NCBI RefSeq assembly: GCF_015477775.1
Contig: NZ_JADLQO010000012.1
Location: forward strand, 62,001-126,000
Origin: Nocardia abscessus
Lineage (GTDB): Bacteria > Actinomycetota > Actinomycetes > Mycobacteriales > Mycobacteriaceae
Length of the DNA: 64,000 bases
Direction of reading: 5' to 3'
Position 1 is the stretch's first letter. Each line of letters opens with the position of its first letter. A program made the translations under genes and the position numbers. The notes below the pieces were generated by a model, which saw nothing but the letters and a program-made list of their open reading frames with translations, was not told the DNA's origin and did no database searches. Of this stretch, positions 32,941 to 41,307 are shown one piece after another.

Positions 32941-33872
32941 TGTTCCACCTCCGAGCGCCGGGCCATCCGCAGTTGCACGAGCGTCAGCACGAACAGCATC
33001 GCGAAGATCACCCAGGCCAGTGCGGAGGCGTAGCCCACCTCGTAGAAGCCGAACGCGTTCTGGAACAGCATGATCCCCAGCAGATAGGTCCCGGTCTCCG
33101 GGCCGCCGTTGCCGCCGGTCAGCGCGTAGGCCTGGTCGAAGGCCTGCACCGAGTTGATGATCGTGATGATGAAGACGAACGACAGCGGCCCCCGGATCAA
33201 CGGCACGGTGATCGCGAAGAACCGCCGCAGCGCCCCGGCCCCGTCGATCTTCGCGGCCTCGTAGAGCGTTTCCGGCACTCCCTGCATCGCGGCGAGCAGG
33301 ATGACCGTCGCGAAGGGCACGCTCTTCCACACGGTGACGATGCTGAGCGAGACCAGCGCCCAATCGGGGTCGGTCAGCCAGGGCACCGCGTCGATGCCGA
33401 TCCAGCCGAGCGCGACGTTCAGCAGCCCGTCGTCGGTGAACAGGAACCGCCACACCACCGCCATCGCGACCGCCGACGCGACCAGCGGCAGGAACGCGAT
33501 CGTCCGAAAGATACCGATACCGGCCAGCTTTCGATTCAGCGTGGCGGCGACCGCGAGTCCGATCGTGACGGTGGGCACCAAGGTCAGCACCGTGAAAACG
33601 GCCGTGTTGCGCACGGCGATGAGAAACAACGGATCGGATCCGAATAACCGCCGATAGTTGTCCAGACCGACAAAACGCATGGGGCTGAACAAGTCCCACG
33701 AATGGAAACTCAGATAGAGCGAAAAGCCCAGCGGAAACAACAAGAAAATCGCCACGGCCGCCACGTTGGGCGCGACGAATGCCCATCCGGCACGCTCCCG
33801 CCGTCGCGCCAGACGAGACGAAACGCCGCCGAGGCCTTTGCCCGCGGTTTGCGACGGCCGCGCCCGGCTCAT
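32937..33872 (-). CDS. Carbohydrate ABC transporter permease (MalF/UgpA-like)
   Basis: This 311-aa permease contains six to seven helices and the EAA loop PETLYEAAKIDGAGALRRFF. ATG at 33872 overlaps the binding-protein stop by four bases. It forms a heterodimeric membrane channel with the next gene. CUT1 membership implies a di- or oligosaccharide or glycerol-phosphate substrate; the sequence alone does not say which. Confidence 0.9.
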   Translation of the reverse strand: MSRARPSQTAGKGLGGVSSRLARRRERAGWAFVAPNVAAVAIFLLFPLGFSLYLSFHSWDLFSPMRFVGLDNYRRLFGSDPLFLIAVRNTAVFTVLTLVPTVTIGLAVAATLNRKLAGIGIFRTIAFLPLVASAVAMAVVWRFLFTDDGLLNVALGWIGIDAVPWLTDPDWALVSLSIVTVWKSVPFATVILLAAMQGVPETLYEAAKIDGAGALRRFFAITVPLIRGPLSFVFIITIINSVQAFDQAYALTGGNGGPETGTYLLGIMLFQNAFGFYEVGYASALAWVIFAMLFVLTLVQLRMARRSEVEQ

Positions 33873-35194
33873 GGCGTGTCCAGCAGCGCGTCGACGTCGG
33901 CGGCGAAACGCCCGTCCAAGGACGCGGCGGTGGCGGCGCCGCGCAGCACTCGATTGGAGCCGCGCTCGAGCAAGGCCGAGACTTTGCCCCATGCGGGGGT
34001 CACCGGCAGCGGACGGGAACTGGCCGGGCCTTCGGTGAACACCTCCAGGTTGCGGATCTCACGGTGCGCGGCGGCGAAACCCGGCGAACTCATGGCCGAT
34101 TTCAGCACCGGAACGAAAAGCCCGGACGCGGCGATGATCGCCTGCCCTACCGGACCGGTAGCGAACTTCACGAACTCCCAGGCCTGTTCGATGCGCGGGC
34201 TGTCCGCGGCGATGGCAAGCCCGGTGCTGCCGACGTCGGTGACGGCGCCGGGACCCCCGCGCGGGCCGACCGGCAGCACCGTGACGTCGATGGCGAGATC
34301 GTCGTGTCCGGCGAATTCGGAATACAGCCAGTGCCCGCCCAGTGCCATCGCGGCCCGGCCCCGCCGGAACAGGTCGGGCGCCGAAACCGAGAGCGTGTCG
34401 GCGGCTTTCGGCGCCACGCGATGACGTACGGCGAGGTCGGCGTAGAACTGGAATCCTTCGGCGAACCGCGGATCGCCGAGGTTGGTCCTGGTCGGATTCA
34501 CCGGGGGCGAGAACCACTCGGCGCCGTTGTTCATGCCGAAGCAGGCCGCCGAGAAGTACGGCACCCAGGCGTCGGCGAAGCCCCACCGGGTCCGGCCGGA
34601 CGAGTCGTGCCTGGTCAACGCGGTAGCGGCAGCCAGGAACTCGTCGAACGACCAGGCATCGCGCCAGCGCACGGGCGCGCTGATCCCAGCCTCTTCGAAC
34701 AGTTTCCGGTTGTAGTACAGAAAGATCCCGGACCACTGTTCGGGCAACGCGTACTGCCCGCCCGCGTAGCCGAAGGTGTCGTACAGCGCCGGGTAGCTGT
34801 CGGCGCGGAGCTGGGCCGCGTATTGCGGATCGCGATGCAGCAGCGTGTTCAGATCCAGCAGAACGCCGCGCTCGGCCAATCCGGAATACAGCAGCTCCCA
34901 GGCCATCAGCACATCCGGGCACTTGCCGCCCGCGCAGTAGGTGAGCATCTGCTGCAGCGGGTCCGGGCCCGACATGATGGTGCGAATCCTGATGTCCGGG
35001 TGCAGCTTCCGGAACTCGTCGATGATCTTCAGCCGGACCCGCGCCTCCTCCGGCCTGGCCTGGAAGAAGAAGGTCAACGCGTCGTCATCGGAACCGCATC
35101 CGCCGCTCGCCAGCAGCCCGGCGGCCAGCGCCGACCCGAGCAGCGTCCGGCGACGGACCCGGGCGACAGGATTCGCACGCAACTTCACACGCAC
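33869..35194 (-). CDS. Sugar ABC transporter substrate-binding lipoprotein
   Basis: This 441-aa protein starts with a twin-arginine-like, basic n-region (RVRRRTLLG), a hydrophobic stretch and the lipobox SGGC (cysteine near residue 33), so it is a membrane-anchored lipoprotein. The mature part is a two-lobe solute-binding protein of the MalE/UgpB type (FRKLHPDIRIRTIMSG, WEFVKFATGPVGQA). GTG at 35194 follows GGGAGGAGGG at good spacing; the longer frame is rejected. It is the first gene of the three-gene importer operon and captures the sugar outside the membrane. Confidence 0.9.
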   Translation of the reverse strand: MRVKLRANPVARVRRRTLLGSALAAGLLASGGCGSDDDALTFFFQARPEEARVRLKIIDEFRKLHPDIRIRTIMSGPDPLQQMLTYCAGGKCPDVLMAWELLYSGLAERGVLLDLNTLLHRDPQYAAQLRADSYPALYDTFGYAGGQYALPEQWSGIFLYYNRKLFEEAGISAPVRWRDAWSFDEFLAAATALTRHDSSGRTRWGFADAWVPYFSAACFGMNNGAEWFSPPVNPTRTNLGDPRFAEGFQFYADLAVRHRVAPKAADTLSVSAPDLFRRGRAAMALGGHWLYSEFAGHDDLAIDVTVLPVGPRGGPGAVTDVGSTGLAIAADSPRIEQAWEFVKFATGPVGQAIIAASGLFVPVLKSAMSSPGFAAAHREIRNLEVFTEGPASSRPLPVTPAWGKVSALLERGSNRVLRGAATAASLDGRFAADVDALLDTP

Positions 35195-35397
35195 GCAGCC
35201 CTCCTCCCAGGGCGGATGTGGAGCTTCTCGAACCGCATGGCAGCATACGTTCGGCAATCACATGGTGACGGCCGACACATGAACAATATTTCACGGTGCC
35301 CGCCTGGCGTCCGGAATCGGCACGACGGCGAACTCCGATCGGATACGTTGTCACGTGTTTCAGCAAGATCCTGCGCGTTTCACAGGAGAGTAGGCCG

Positions 35398-37656
35398 ATG
35401 GCGACAATCGAATATCTGCGGACCGATCCCGATCTGCCGCCCGTCGGCGTGGTCGACAAGTCCCCGATCACTCCCGCCAAGAAATTGATCTTCGCCGGTA
35501 TCGGCGTGCTCGGCGCCATAGCTTGGGCGGTGCTCGCCATCTCGCGAGGCGAATCGGTGAACGCGGTGTGGATCGTGATCGCGGCGGTCTGCACCTACGT
35601 CATCGCGTATCGGTTCTACGCCAGGTTCATCGAACGCAGGATCACCAAACCGCGCGACGACCTGGCCACGCCCGCCGAGATCCTGGAGAACGGCAAGGAC
35701 TACATGCCGATGGACCGGCGGGTGCTCTACGGGCACCACTTCGCCGCCATCGCCGGCGCGGGTCCGCTGGTCGGGCCGGTGCTGGCCGCGCAGATGGGCT
35801 ACCTGCCGGGGACCATCTGGATCGTCGTCGGCGTGGTCGTGGCCGGCGCCGTGCAGGACTACCTGGTGCTGTGGGTCTCGATGAAGCGGCGCGGTCGCAG
35901 CCTCGGGCAGATGGCCCGCGACGAGCTGGGCGTGATCGGCGGCTGGTCGGCCATCGTCGGCGTTCTGGTGATCATGATGATCCTCCTTGCCGTGCTCGCC
36001 CTGGTGGTCGTCAACGCGCTCGCGCACAGCCCGTGGGGCGTCTTCTCGATCGGCATGACCATTCCGATCGCGTTGTTCATGGGTGTCTACCTGCGGTTCC
36101 TGCGGCCGGGCAAGGTCGGGGAGGTCTCCGCCATCGGGTTCGCCCTGCTGCTGCTGGCCATCGTGAGCGGCGGCTGGGTGTCGGAAACCGACTGGGGCGC
36201 GGACTGGTTCACGCTCTCGCCGGTGACCATCTCCTGGCTGCTGATCGCCTACGGCTTCTTCGCCTCGGTGCTTCCGGTGTGGCTGCTGCTGGCTCCGCGC
36301 GACTACCTGTCGACGTTCATGAAGGTCGGCACCATCGTGCTGCTCGCGGTCGGCATCCTGGTCACGCTGCCGGTGCTGCAAGCGCCCGCGGTCTCGTCGT
36401 TCGCGTCCACCGGCACCGGACCCGCCTTCGCGGGCTCGCTGTTCCCGTTCCTGTTCATCACCATCGCCTGCGGCGCGCTGAGCGGTTTCCACGCGCTGGT
36501 GTCCTCCGGCACCACGCCGAAGCTGCTGGAGAAGGAATCGCACGCCAGGATGATCGGCTACGGCGGGATGCTGATGGAGTCGTTCGTCGCGGTGATGGCC
36601 ATCATCACCGCCTCGATCATCGACCAGCACCTGTACTTCGCGATGAACGCGCCGGTCGGTCTCACCGGCGGCACCGCGGAGAAGGCCGCCGCCTACACCA
36701 ACAGCCTCGGACTCAGCGGACCCGCCGTGACGCCGGCGGAGCTGAGCCAGGCGGCGAGCGATGTCGGCGAGTCGACGATCATCTCCCGCACGGGCGGCGC
36801 GCCGACACTGGCGGTCGGCATCTCCGAGGTGTTCCACCAGTTCCTCGGCGGCGCGAGCATGAAGTCGTTCTGGTACCACTTCGCGATCATGTTCGAGGCG
36901 CTGTTCATCCTCACCACGATCGACGCGGGCACCCGCGTGGCGCGGTTCATGCTCTCCGACGCGCTGGGCAACTTCGGCGGGCCCGCGAAGAAGTTCCGTG
37001 ATCCGTCCTGGCGGGTGGGCGCGTGGCTGTGCTCCGCCATCGTGGTCGCCGCCTGGGGTTCGATCCTGCTGATGGGCGTCACCGATCCGCTGGGCGGCAT
37101 CAACACGCTGTTCCCGCTGTTCGGCATCGCCAACCAGCTGCTCGCGGCCATCGCGCTCACCGTGGTGCTGGTGATCGTGGTGAAGAAGGGTCTCGCGAAA
37201 TGGGCCTGGATTCCGGGCGTTCCGCTGGTCTGGGACCTCGTGGTCACCATGACGGCGTCGTGGCAGAAGATCTTCTCAGCCGACCCGAAGCTCGGATACT
37301 GGAAGCAGCACAGCATCTGCCAGACCGCGCAGGACGCCGGAAAGCTCTGCCTGACGGCGAAGACCCAGGACGACATGGACGCGATCGTGCGCAACACCTT
37401 CATCCAGGGCACGTTGTCGATCGTGTTCGCGGTGCTGGTGCTGATCGTGGCGGTCGTCGGCGCGGTGGTGGCCTACCGCGCCTGGCGCTCCGGCGAGACG
37501 ACGACCACCGAGACGCCGGAGGAGCCGTCGAAGATCTTCGCGCCCAGCGGATTCGTGGCCACGGCCGCGGAGAAGGAAGTCCAGAAGCAGTGGGACGAGT
37601 TGATCGCGACCGGAAAGGTGCGCGCCCCCGGCGCGGCACACGTCCACGCGCAATGA
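35398..37656 (+). CDS. cstA: Carbon starvation protein CstA, peptide/pyruvate transporter
   Basis: This 752-aa protein has around 16-18 membrane helices. The conserved segments FAAIAGAGPLVGPVLAAQMG, GAVQDYLVLWVSMKRRGRSL and FEALFILTTIDAGTRVARFM identify CstA. CstA is induced on carbon limitation in enterobacteria and transports pyruvate or peptides. ATG at 35398 follows AGGAGA. The stop overlaps the start of the small YbdD-like gene by four bases, the usual partner. It is divergent to the sugar importer, with 200 bp between. Confidence 0.93.
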   Translation: MATIEYLRTDPDLPPVGVVDKSPITPAKKLIFAGIGVLGAIAWAVLAISRGESVNAVWIVIAAVCTYVIAYRFYARFIERRITKPRDDLATPAEILENGKDYMPMDRRVLYGHHFAAIAGAGPLVGPVLAAQMGYLPGTIWIVVGVVVAGAVQDYLVLWVSMKRRGRSLGQMARDELGVIGGWSAIVGVLVIMMILLAVLALVVVNALAHSPWGVFSIGMTIPIALFMGVYLRFLRPGKVGEVSAIGFALLLLAIVSGGWVSETDWGADWFTLSPVTISWLLIAYGFFASVLPVWLLLAPRDYLSTFMKVGTIVLLAVGILVTLPVLQAPAVSSFASTGTGPAFAGSLFPFLFITIACGALSGFHALVSSGTTPKLLEKESHARMIGYGGMLMESFVAVMAIITASIIDQHLYFAMNAPVGLTGGTAEKAAAYTNSLGLSGPAVTPAELSQAASDVGESTIISRTGGAPTLAVGISEVFHQFLGGASMKSFWYHFAIMFEALFILTTIDAGTRVARFMLSDALGNFGGPAKKFRDPSWRVGAWLCSAIVVAAWGSILLMGVTDPLGGINTLFPLFGIANQLLAAIALTVVLVIVVKKGLAKWAWIPGVPLVWDLVVTMTASWQKIFSADPKLGYWKQHSICQTAQDAGKLCLTAKTQDDMDAIVRNTFIQGTLSIVFAVLVLIVAVVGAVVAYRAWRSGETTTTETPEEPSKIFAPSGFVATAAEKEVQKQWDELIATGKVRAPGAAHVHAQ

Positions 37657-37913
37657 GTGATTCCGCGACCCAGGGCGCCGACCGGTCCGCGCGACCGGTC
37701 GGCGCCCGGCTGCGCGCGGCCGCCCGCGTCTGCCGCGACGGCTTCCGCGCGGGCGTCTGGTGGTTCGACTCGATCCTCGGCGGGCAGGACTACCGGCGCT
37801 ACGTCGAGCACCTGCGCCGCAGGCATCCGGACCGCCCCGTTCCGACCGAGCGGGAGTACTGGCGGCAGCGGCACGCCGAGGCGGATCGCAATCCGGCCAA
37901 CCGCTGCTGCTGA
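37653..37913 (+). CDS. YbdD/YjiX-like small protein, CstA partner
   Basis: This 86-aa protein has the family motif ILGGQDYRRYVEHLRRRHPD followed by REYWRQRHAEADRNPANRCC. YbdD/YjiX (DUF466) proteins are always paired with CstA-type transporters and are needed for their transport activity in E. coli. ATG at 37653 overlaps the cstA stop. Confidence 0.9.
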   Translation: MSDSATQGADRSARPVGARLRAAARVCRDGFRAGVWWFDSILGGQDYRRYVEHLRRRHPDRPVPTEREYWRQRHAEADRNPANRCC

Positions 37914-38083
37914 GCGGGACGATTTCGGCGCGCGCCGCCACACGTCGTTTTGGCAGTTTCCACACCTGTGGCAGGGCGACAGTTGTGCGATGTCATGGCC
38001 GTTGTGCGAGGTGGCGACCACTGCCCGCGATCGTGGCCGATTCCCGCTAGCACGGGTTCGCCGCAGCTGCCATTGTGGTGTGC

Positions 38084-39706
38084 GTGACGATCACGGCATT
38101 GGATTTCGAACGTTGCTACCGGGCGGTGTCGACCCGGGACTCGCGATTCGACGGGCAATTCTTCACCGCGGTGCGGACCACCGGAATCTATTGCCGCCCT
38201 TCGTGTCCGGCGATCACGCCGAAGCGAGCCAATGTGTCGTTCCTGCCGACCGCCGCCGCGGCGCAGCAGGCGGGCTACCGAGCCTGCCGTCGCTGCCTGC
38301 CCGACGCGGCGCCCGGCTCACCGCTGTGGAACACGAGGGCGGACCTGGCCGCGCGCGCGATGCGGCTGATCGGTGACGGCGTGGTCGAACGGGCCGGGGT
38401 GCCCGGACTGGCCGCCACGCTCGGCTACTCCCAGCGTCAGCTCACCCGGGTGCTGACCACCGAACTGGGCGCTGGGCCGCTGGCACTGGCCAGGGCGCAC
38501 CGGGCCCACACCGCGCGGCTGCTGATCCAGACCACCGCGATGCCCATGTCCGATATCGCGTTCGCGGCGGGATTCGCCTCCATCCGCCAGTTCAACGACA
38601 CGGTGCGCGAGGTGTTCGCGGTCAGCCCCACCACCATGCGGCTCGAGGCGCAGCGCGCGAAGACCGCGGCCCCCGCCCGGCAGGCGCCCGCCGGCAGCGG
38701 CTCGCTCACACTGCGCCTGCCCTATCGAGAGCCGCTCGACCGGGCCTGGCTGGAGTGGTTCCTGTCCGCGCACGTCGTGCCGGGTATGGAGCTGTGGGAG
38801 AACCGCACCTACACCAGGAACCTGCGCACGCCCCATGGGCACGCCACCACGCGGCTGAGCTTCCAGCGCGACCATGTGCGGGCGGAATTGTCTCTGCACG
38901 ACATGCGCGATCTCGCGCCGACGGTGACGCGACTGCGGCACCTGCTGGATCTGGACGCCGATCCGGTCGGGATCGATGAAGCGCTCGGTGTGGGGGCCGC
39001 GGCACGCGAAGGCTCCGCGGCACGAGTGCCCGACCGCGCCGCCGAGGACCTGCCGGACGCGGGAGCCGGATCTCCGCCCGAAGGCGAGGCGCTCACCGAC
39101 GTGAACACGCTCGACGCGGGGCGGCCGTCGTTCACGCCGGGTATTCGTGTGCCCGGGTGCTTGGACGGAGCCGAACTCCTGCTGCGCACCATGATCGGGC
39201 AGCAGATCTCGGTGTCCGCCGCGGCCACGCACACCGCCCGGCTGGTCGAGGCGCTCGGTGAGCGGGTGGACGGGCCGATCCCGCTGCTGTTCCCGACGCC
39301 GGAGGTGATCGCCGAACGGGGCGCCGAGATCTTGACCGGACCGGCGCGGCGGATCCGTTCCATCGTCGGGGCCGCCGCGGCACTCGCCTCCGGTGAGCTG
39401 CTGCTGCACCAGGGTCGCACGGCCGCCGACCTGCGCCGCGACCTGCTCGCACTGGACGGCGTCGGACCGTGGACGGCCGACTACGTGACCATGCGGCTGC
39501 TCGCCGACCCGGACATCCTGCTCGGCACCGACCTGGTCGTCCGCCGCGGCGCGACCCTCCTCGGCATCGACCTGACGGACACCGCGCGCTGGGCGCCGTG
39601 GCGGTCGTACCTGTCGATGCACTTGTGGAAAGCGGCGCTGACCAGCCGCGCCACGCCTGCCGAAGTTCCCGCGCTCGCCACTACGAAAGGCCGTGTCGAA
39701 TCATGA
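38084..39706 (+). CDS. alkA: Ada/AlkA fusion: alkylation-responsive regulator and DNA glycosylase
   Basis: This ~540-aa protein joins an N-terminal Ada zinc/methyl-acceptor domain (GIYCRPSCPA and ACRRCLPD provide four cysteines), an AraC helix-turn-helix (about 100-190) and an AlkA-type 3-methyladenine DNA glycosylase (about 215-525). The glycosylase HhH-GPD motif is LLALDGVGPWTADYVTMRLL. It matches M. tuberculosis AlkA (Rv1317c) in architecture. In-frame GTG starts at 38075, 38078 and 38084 lack a ribosome site; 38084 is chosen. It is followed by ogt with a four-base overlap. Confidence 0.88.
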   Translation: MTITALDFERCYRAVSTRDSRFDGQFFTAVRTTGIYCRPSCPAITPKRANVSFLPTAAAAQQAGYRACRRCLPDAAPGSPLWNTRADLAARAMRLIGDGVVERAGVPGLAATLGYSQRQLTRVLTTELGAGPLALARAHRAHTARLLIQTTAMPMSDIAFAAGFASIRQFNDTVREVFAVSPTTMRLEAQRAKTAAPARQAPAGSGSLTLRLPYREPLDRAWLEWFLSAHVVPGMELWENRTYTRNLRTPHGHATTRLSFQRDHVRAELSLHDMRDLAPTVTRLRHLLDLDADPVGIDEALGVGAAAREGSAARVPDRAAEDLPDAGAGSPPEGEALTDVNTLDAGRPSFTPGIRVPGCLDGAELLLRTMIGQQISVSAAATHTARLVEALGERVDGPIPLLFPTPEVIAERGAEILTGPARRIRSIVGAAAALASGELLLHQGRTAADLRRDLLALDGVGPWTADYVTMRLLADPDILLGTDLVVRRGATLLGIDLTDTARWAPWRSYLSMHLWKAALTSRATPAEVPALATTKGRVES

Positions 39707-40245
39707 ACGCCAGCATCGCCGTCCGCACCGAGGTTCGCGGCATCCCCGCCGCCACAGCGGATTTCGCTGTCACGGATACCCCGCTCGGACCGTTCACCAC
39801 CCTCGTCGACTCCGACGGCGCGGTCCTGGCTTCCGGTTGGACATCCGACGCGGAGAACCTGCGCGGCCTGATCCATCCCGCCCTCCGCCCTGCCGGGCTA
39901 CGGCAGCGAGATGCGCTTGGCGAGGTGACCAGCGCGGTCGCCGCCTACCACGAGGGCGACCTCACAGCGATCGACCCGATCCCCGTTCGCCAGCAGTCCG
40001 GGGAGTTCCTGCTGCACGCGTGGGAAGTGCTTCGCGCCGTCCCCGCGGGCAGTCCGCTCACCTACACCGAATTCGCCGCCCGATCCGGCCGTCCCGACGC
40101 CACCCGCGCCGCGGCCAACGCGTGCGCCCGCAACGCCGCCGCCCTCTTCGTGCCCTGCCACCGAATCCTGCGCATCGGCGGCGCACTCGGCGGCTTCCGC
40201 TGGGGGTTGCCGATCAAGCGTTGGCTGCTCGACCACGAGGGGTGA
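39703..40245 (+). CDS. ogt: O6-alkylguanine-DNA alkyltransferase
   Basis: This 180-aa protein has the active-site motif VPCHRI with the acceptor cysteine, preceded by the helix-turn-helix wing (LTYTEFAARSGRPDATRAAA) and followed by GGFRWGL. It removes methyl groups from O6-guanine in a stoichiometric reaction. It overlaps alkA by four bases and forms the adaptive-response operon. The length is right for Ogt. Confidence 0.93.
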   Translation: MNASIAVRTEVRGIPAATADFAVTDTPLGPFTTLVDSDGAVLASGWTSDAENLRGLIHPALRPAGLRQRDALGEVTSAVAAYHEGDLTAIDPIPVRQQSGEFLLHAWEVLRAVPAGSPLTYTEFAARSGRPDATRAAANACARNAAALFVPCHRILRIGGALGGFRWGLPIKRWLLDHEG

Positions 40246-40582
40246 GCCGCCGGACGGCGATTCGGTGCACGAGCCGTGTGCCCCTCGCACACTGCCCGAC
40301 GCAACAGGTGTGCGCTCGGAGCCGAGCAACCGCGGCTGTATCCGGGCCTCAGTTGCCCCCTCGCGGTGGGTGCATCTGGCGGTGACCTGAGCGATGGGAT
40401 GGGCAATTCGGCTGGGCCGAGGCGGACGGTCGAGGCCCGCCGTCGCGGTTCGGCCGCACTTTCGGCGTGCGCTGAGTCCAGCGCATCGTTCTCTTGGGGA
40501 ATCATCGTTCTCTTGGGGAATCATCGGGTCCGAGCGTTGGTTGGAGGTCCTGTTTGTTCGCCCGTCACGGCTCGAGGAGATT
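40246..40582. other. Intergenic region with a tandem repeat
   Basis: These 337 bases have no convincing gene. They include a 19-bp tandem duplication (40484-40521) and the promoter region of the SDR gene. A longer in-frame extension upstream of 40583 exists but shows low-complexity arginine/serine content. Confidence 0.4.
40484..40521 (+). repeat. Tandem 19-bp duplication
   Basis: CATCGTTCTCTTGGGGAAT occurs twice in direct succession (40484-40502 and 40503-40521), followed by a partial CATCGG. It lies 62 bp before the SDR gene start. It may be a recent slippage event or a regulator site pair. Confidence 0.75.
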
Positions 40583-41170
40583 GTGTTGAAGGTGATCGTC
40601 ATCGGAGCGAGTGGCACCATCGGCTCGGCGGTCGTCGCGGCGTTGGAGCCGAATCACGAGGTAGTGCGGGCGTCTCGGCGCGGCCCGGTGCAGGTGGACA
40701 TGGACGACACCGCCTCGATCGACGCGCTGTTCGAGACGGTCCGTGATGTGGACGCCGTGGTGGTCACCGCGGCGAGCGGCAAGCTGACCCCGCTGGACTC
40801 GAACGACGACTTCCTCCAGGGCCTACAGGGCAAGCTGCTCGGGCAACTGCACTTGGTCCGTCGGGCGATCCGGTATCTGCGGGATGGAGGTTCGATCACC
40901 TTGACCAGTGGCGTGTTCGACCGCCCGATGGTGGGCGGCTCGTTCGGTGCACTGGTCAACGCCGGTCTGGAAGCGTTCGTCGAACACGCCGTCATCGAGA
41001 TGCCGCGCGGCCTGCGGGTCAACGTGGTCGGGCCGGGCTGGGTGGCGGAGACACTCGAGAGCATGGGACTCGATCCTGCCGACGGAACTCCCGCCGAGGT
41101 CGTCGCCCAGTCGTATGTGCATGCTGTCGAAGGAACCGCCCAGGGAAAGACCTTCCGCCCGGAAGGTTGA
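40583..41170 (+). CDS. Short-chain dehydrogenase/reductase-like protein
   Basis: This 195-aa protein has the N-terminal GASGTIGSAVV nucleotide-binding motif, VVTAASG near position 55 and the VNVVGPGWV pattern close to the end. The catalytic Tyr-x3-Lys of classical SDRs is not clearly visible (SFGALVNAGLEAF instead), as in atypical SDR proteins close to ~200 aa. GTG at 40583 has GAGGAG just upstream; TTG at 40586 is also possible. Its substrate is unknown. Confidence 0.75.
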   Translation: MLKVIVIGASGTIGSAVVAALEPNHEVVRASRRGPVQVDMDDTASIDALFETVRDVDAVVVTAASGKLTPLDSNDDFLQGLQGKLLGQLHLVRRAIRYLRDGGSITLTSGVFDRPMVGGSFGALVNAGLEAFVEHAVIEMPRGLRVNVVGPGWVAETLESMGLDPADGTPAEVVAQSYVHAVEGTAQGKTFRPEG

Positions 41171-41307
41171 TCGAGCGGTTTCGGACCGAGACGAGGCGCC
41201 GTTGAATGGCAGGCGCCCTGGTCGGCGCGCATACAGCCGATCCCGCTGTTGGGCGAACGGCGCATCGAACAGGCGGCGGCTCGGGTGCTGCGCCGCAGCG
41301 GGCGCTG

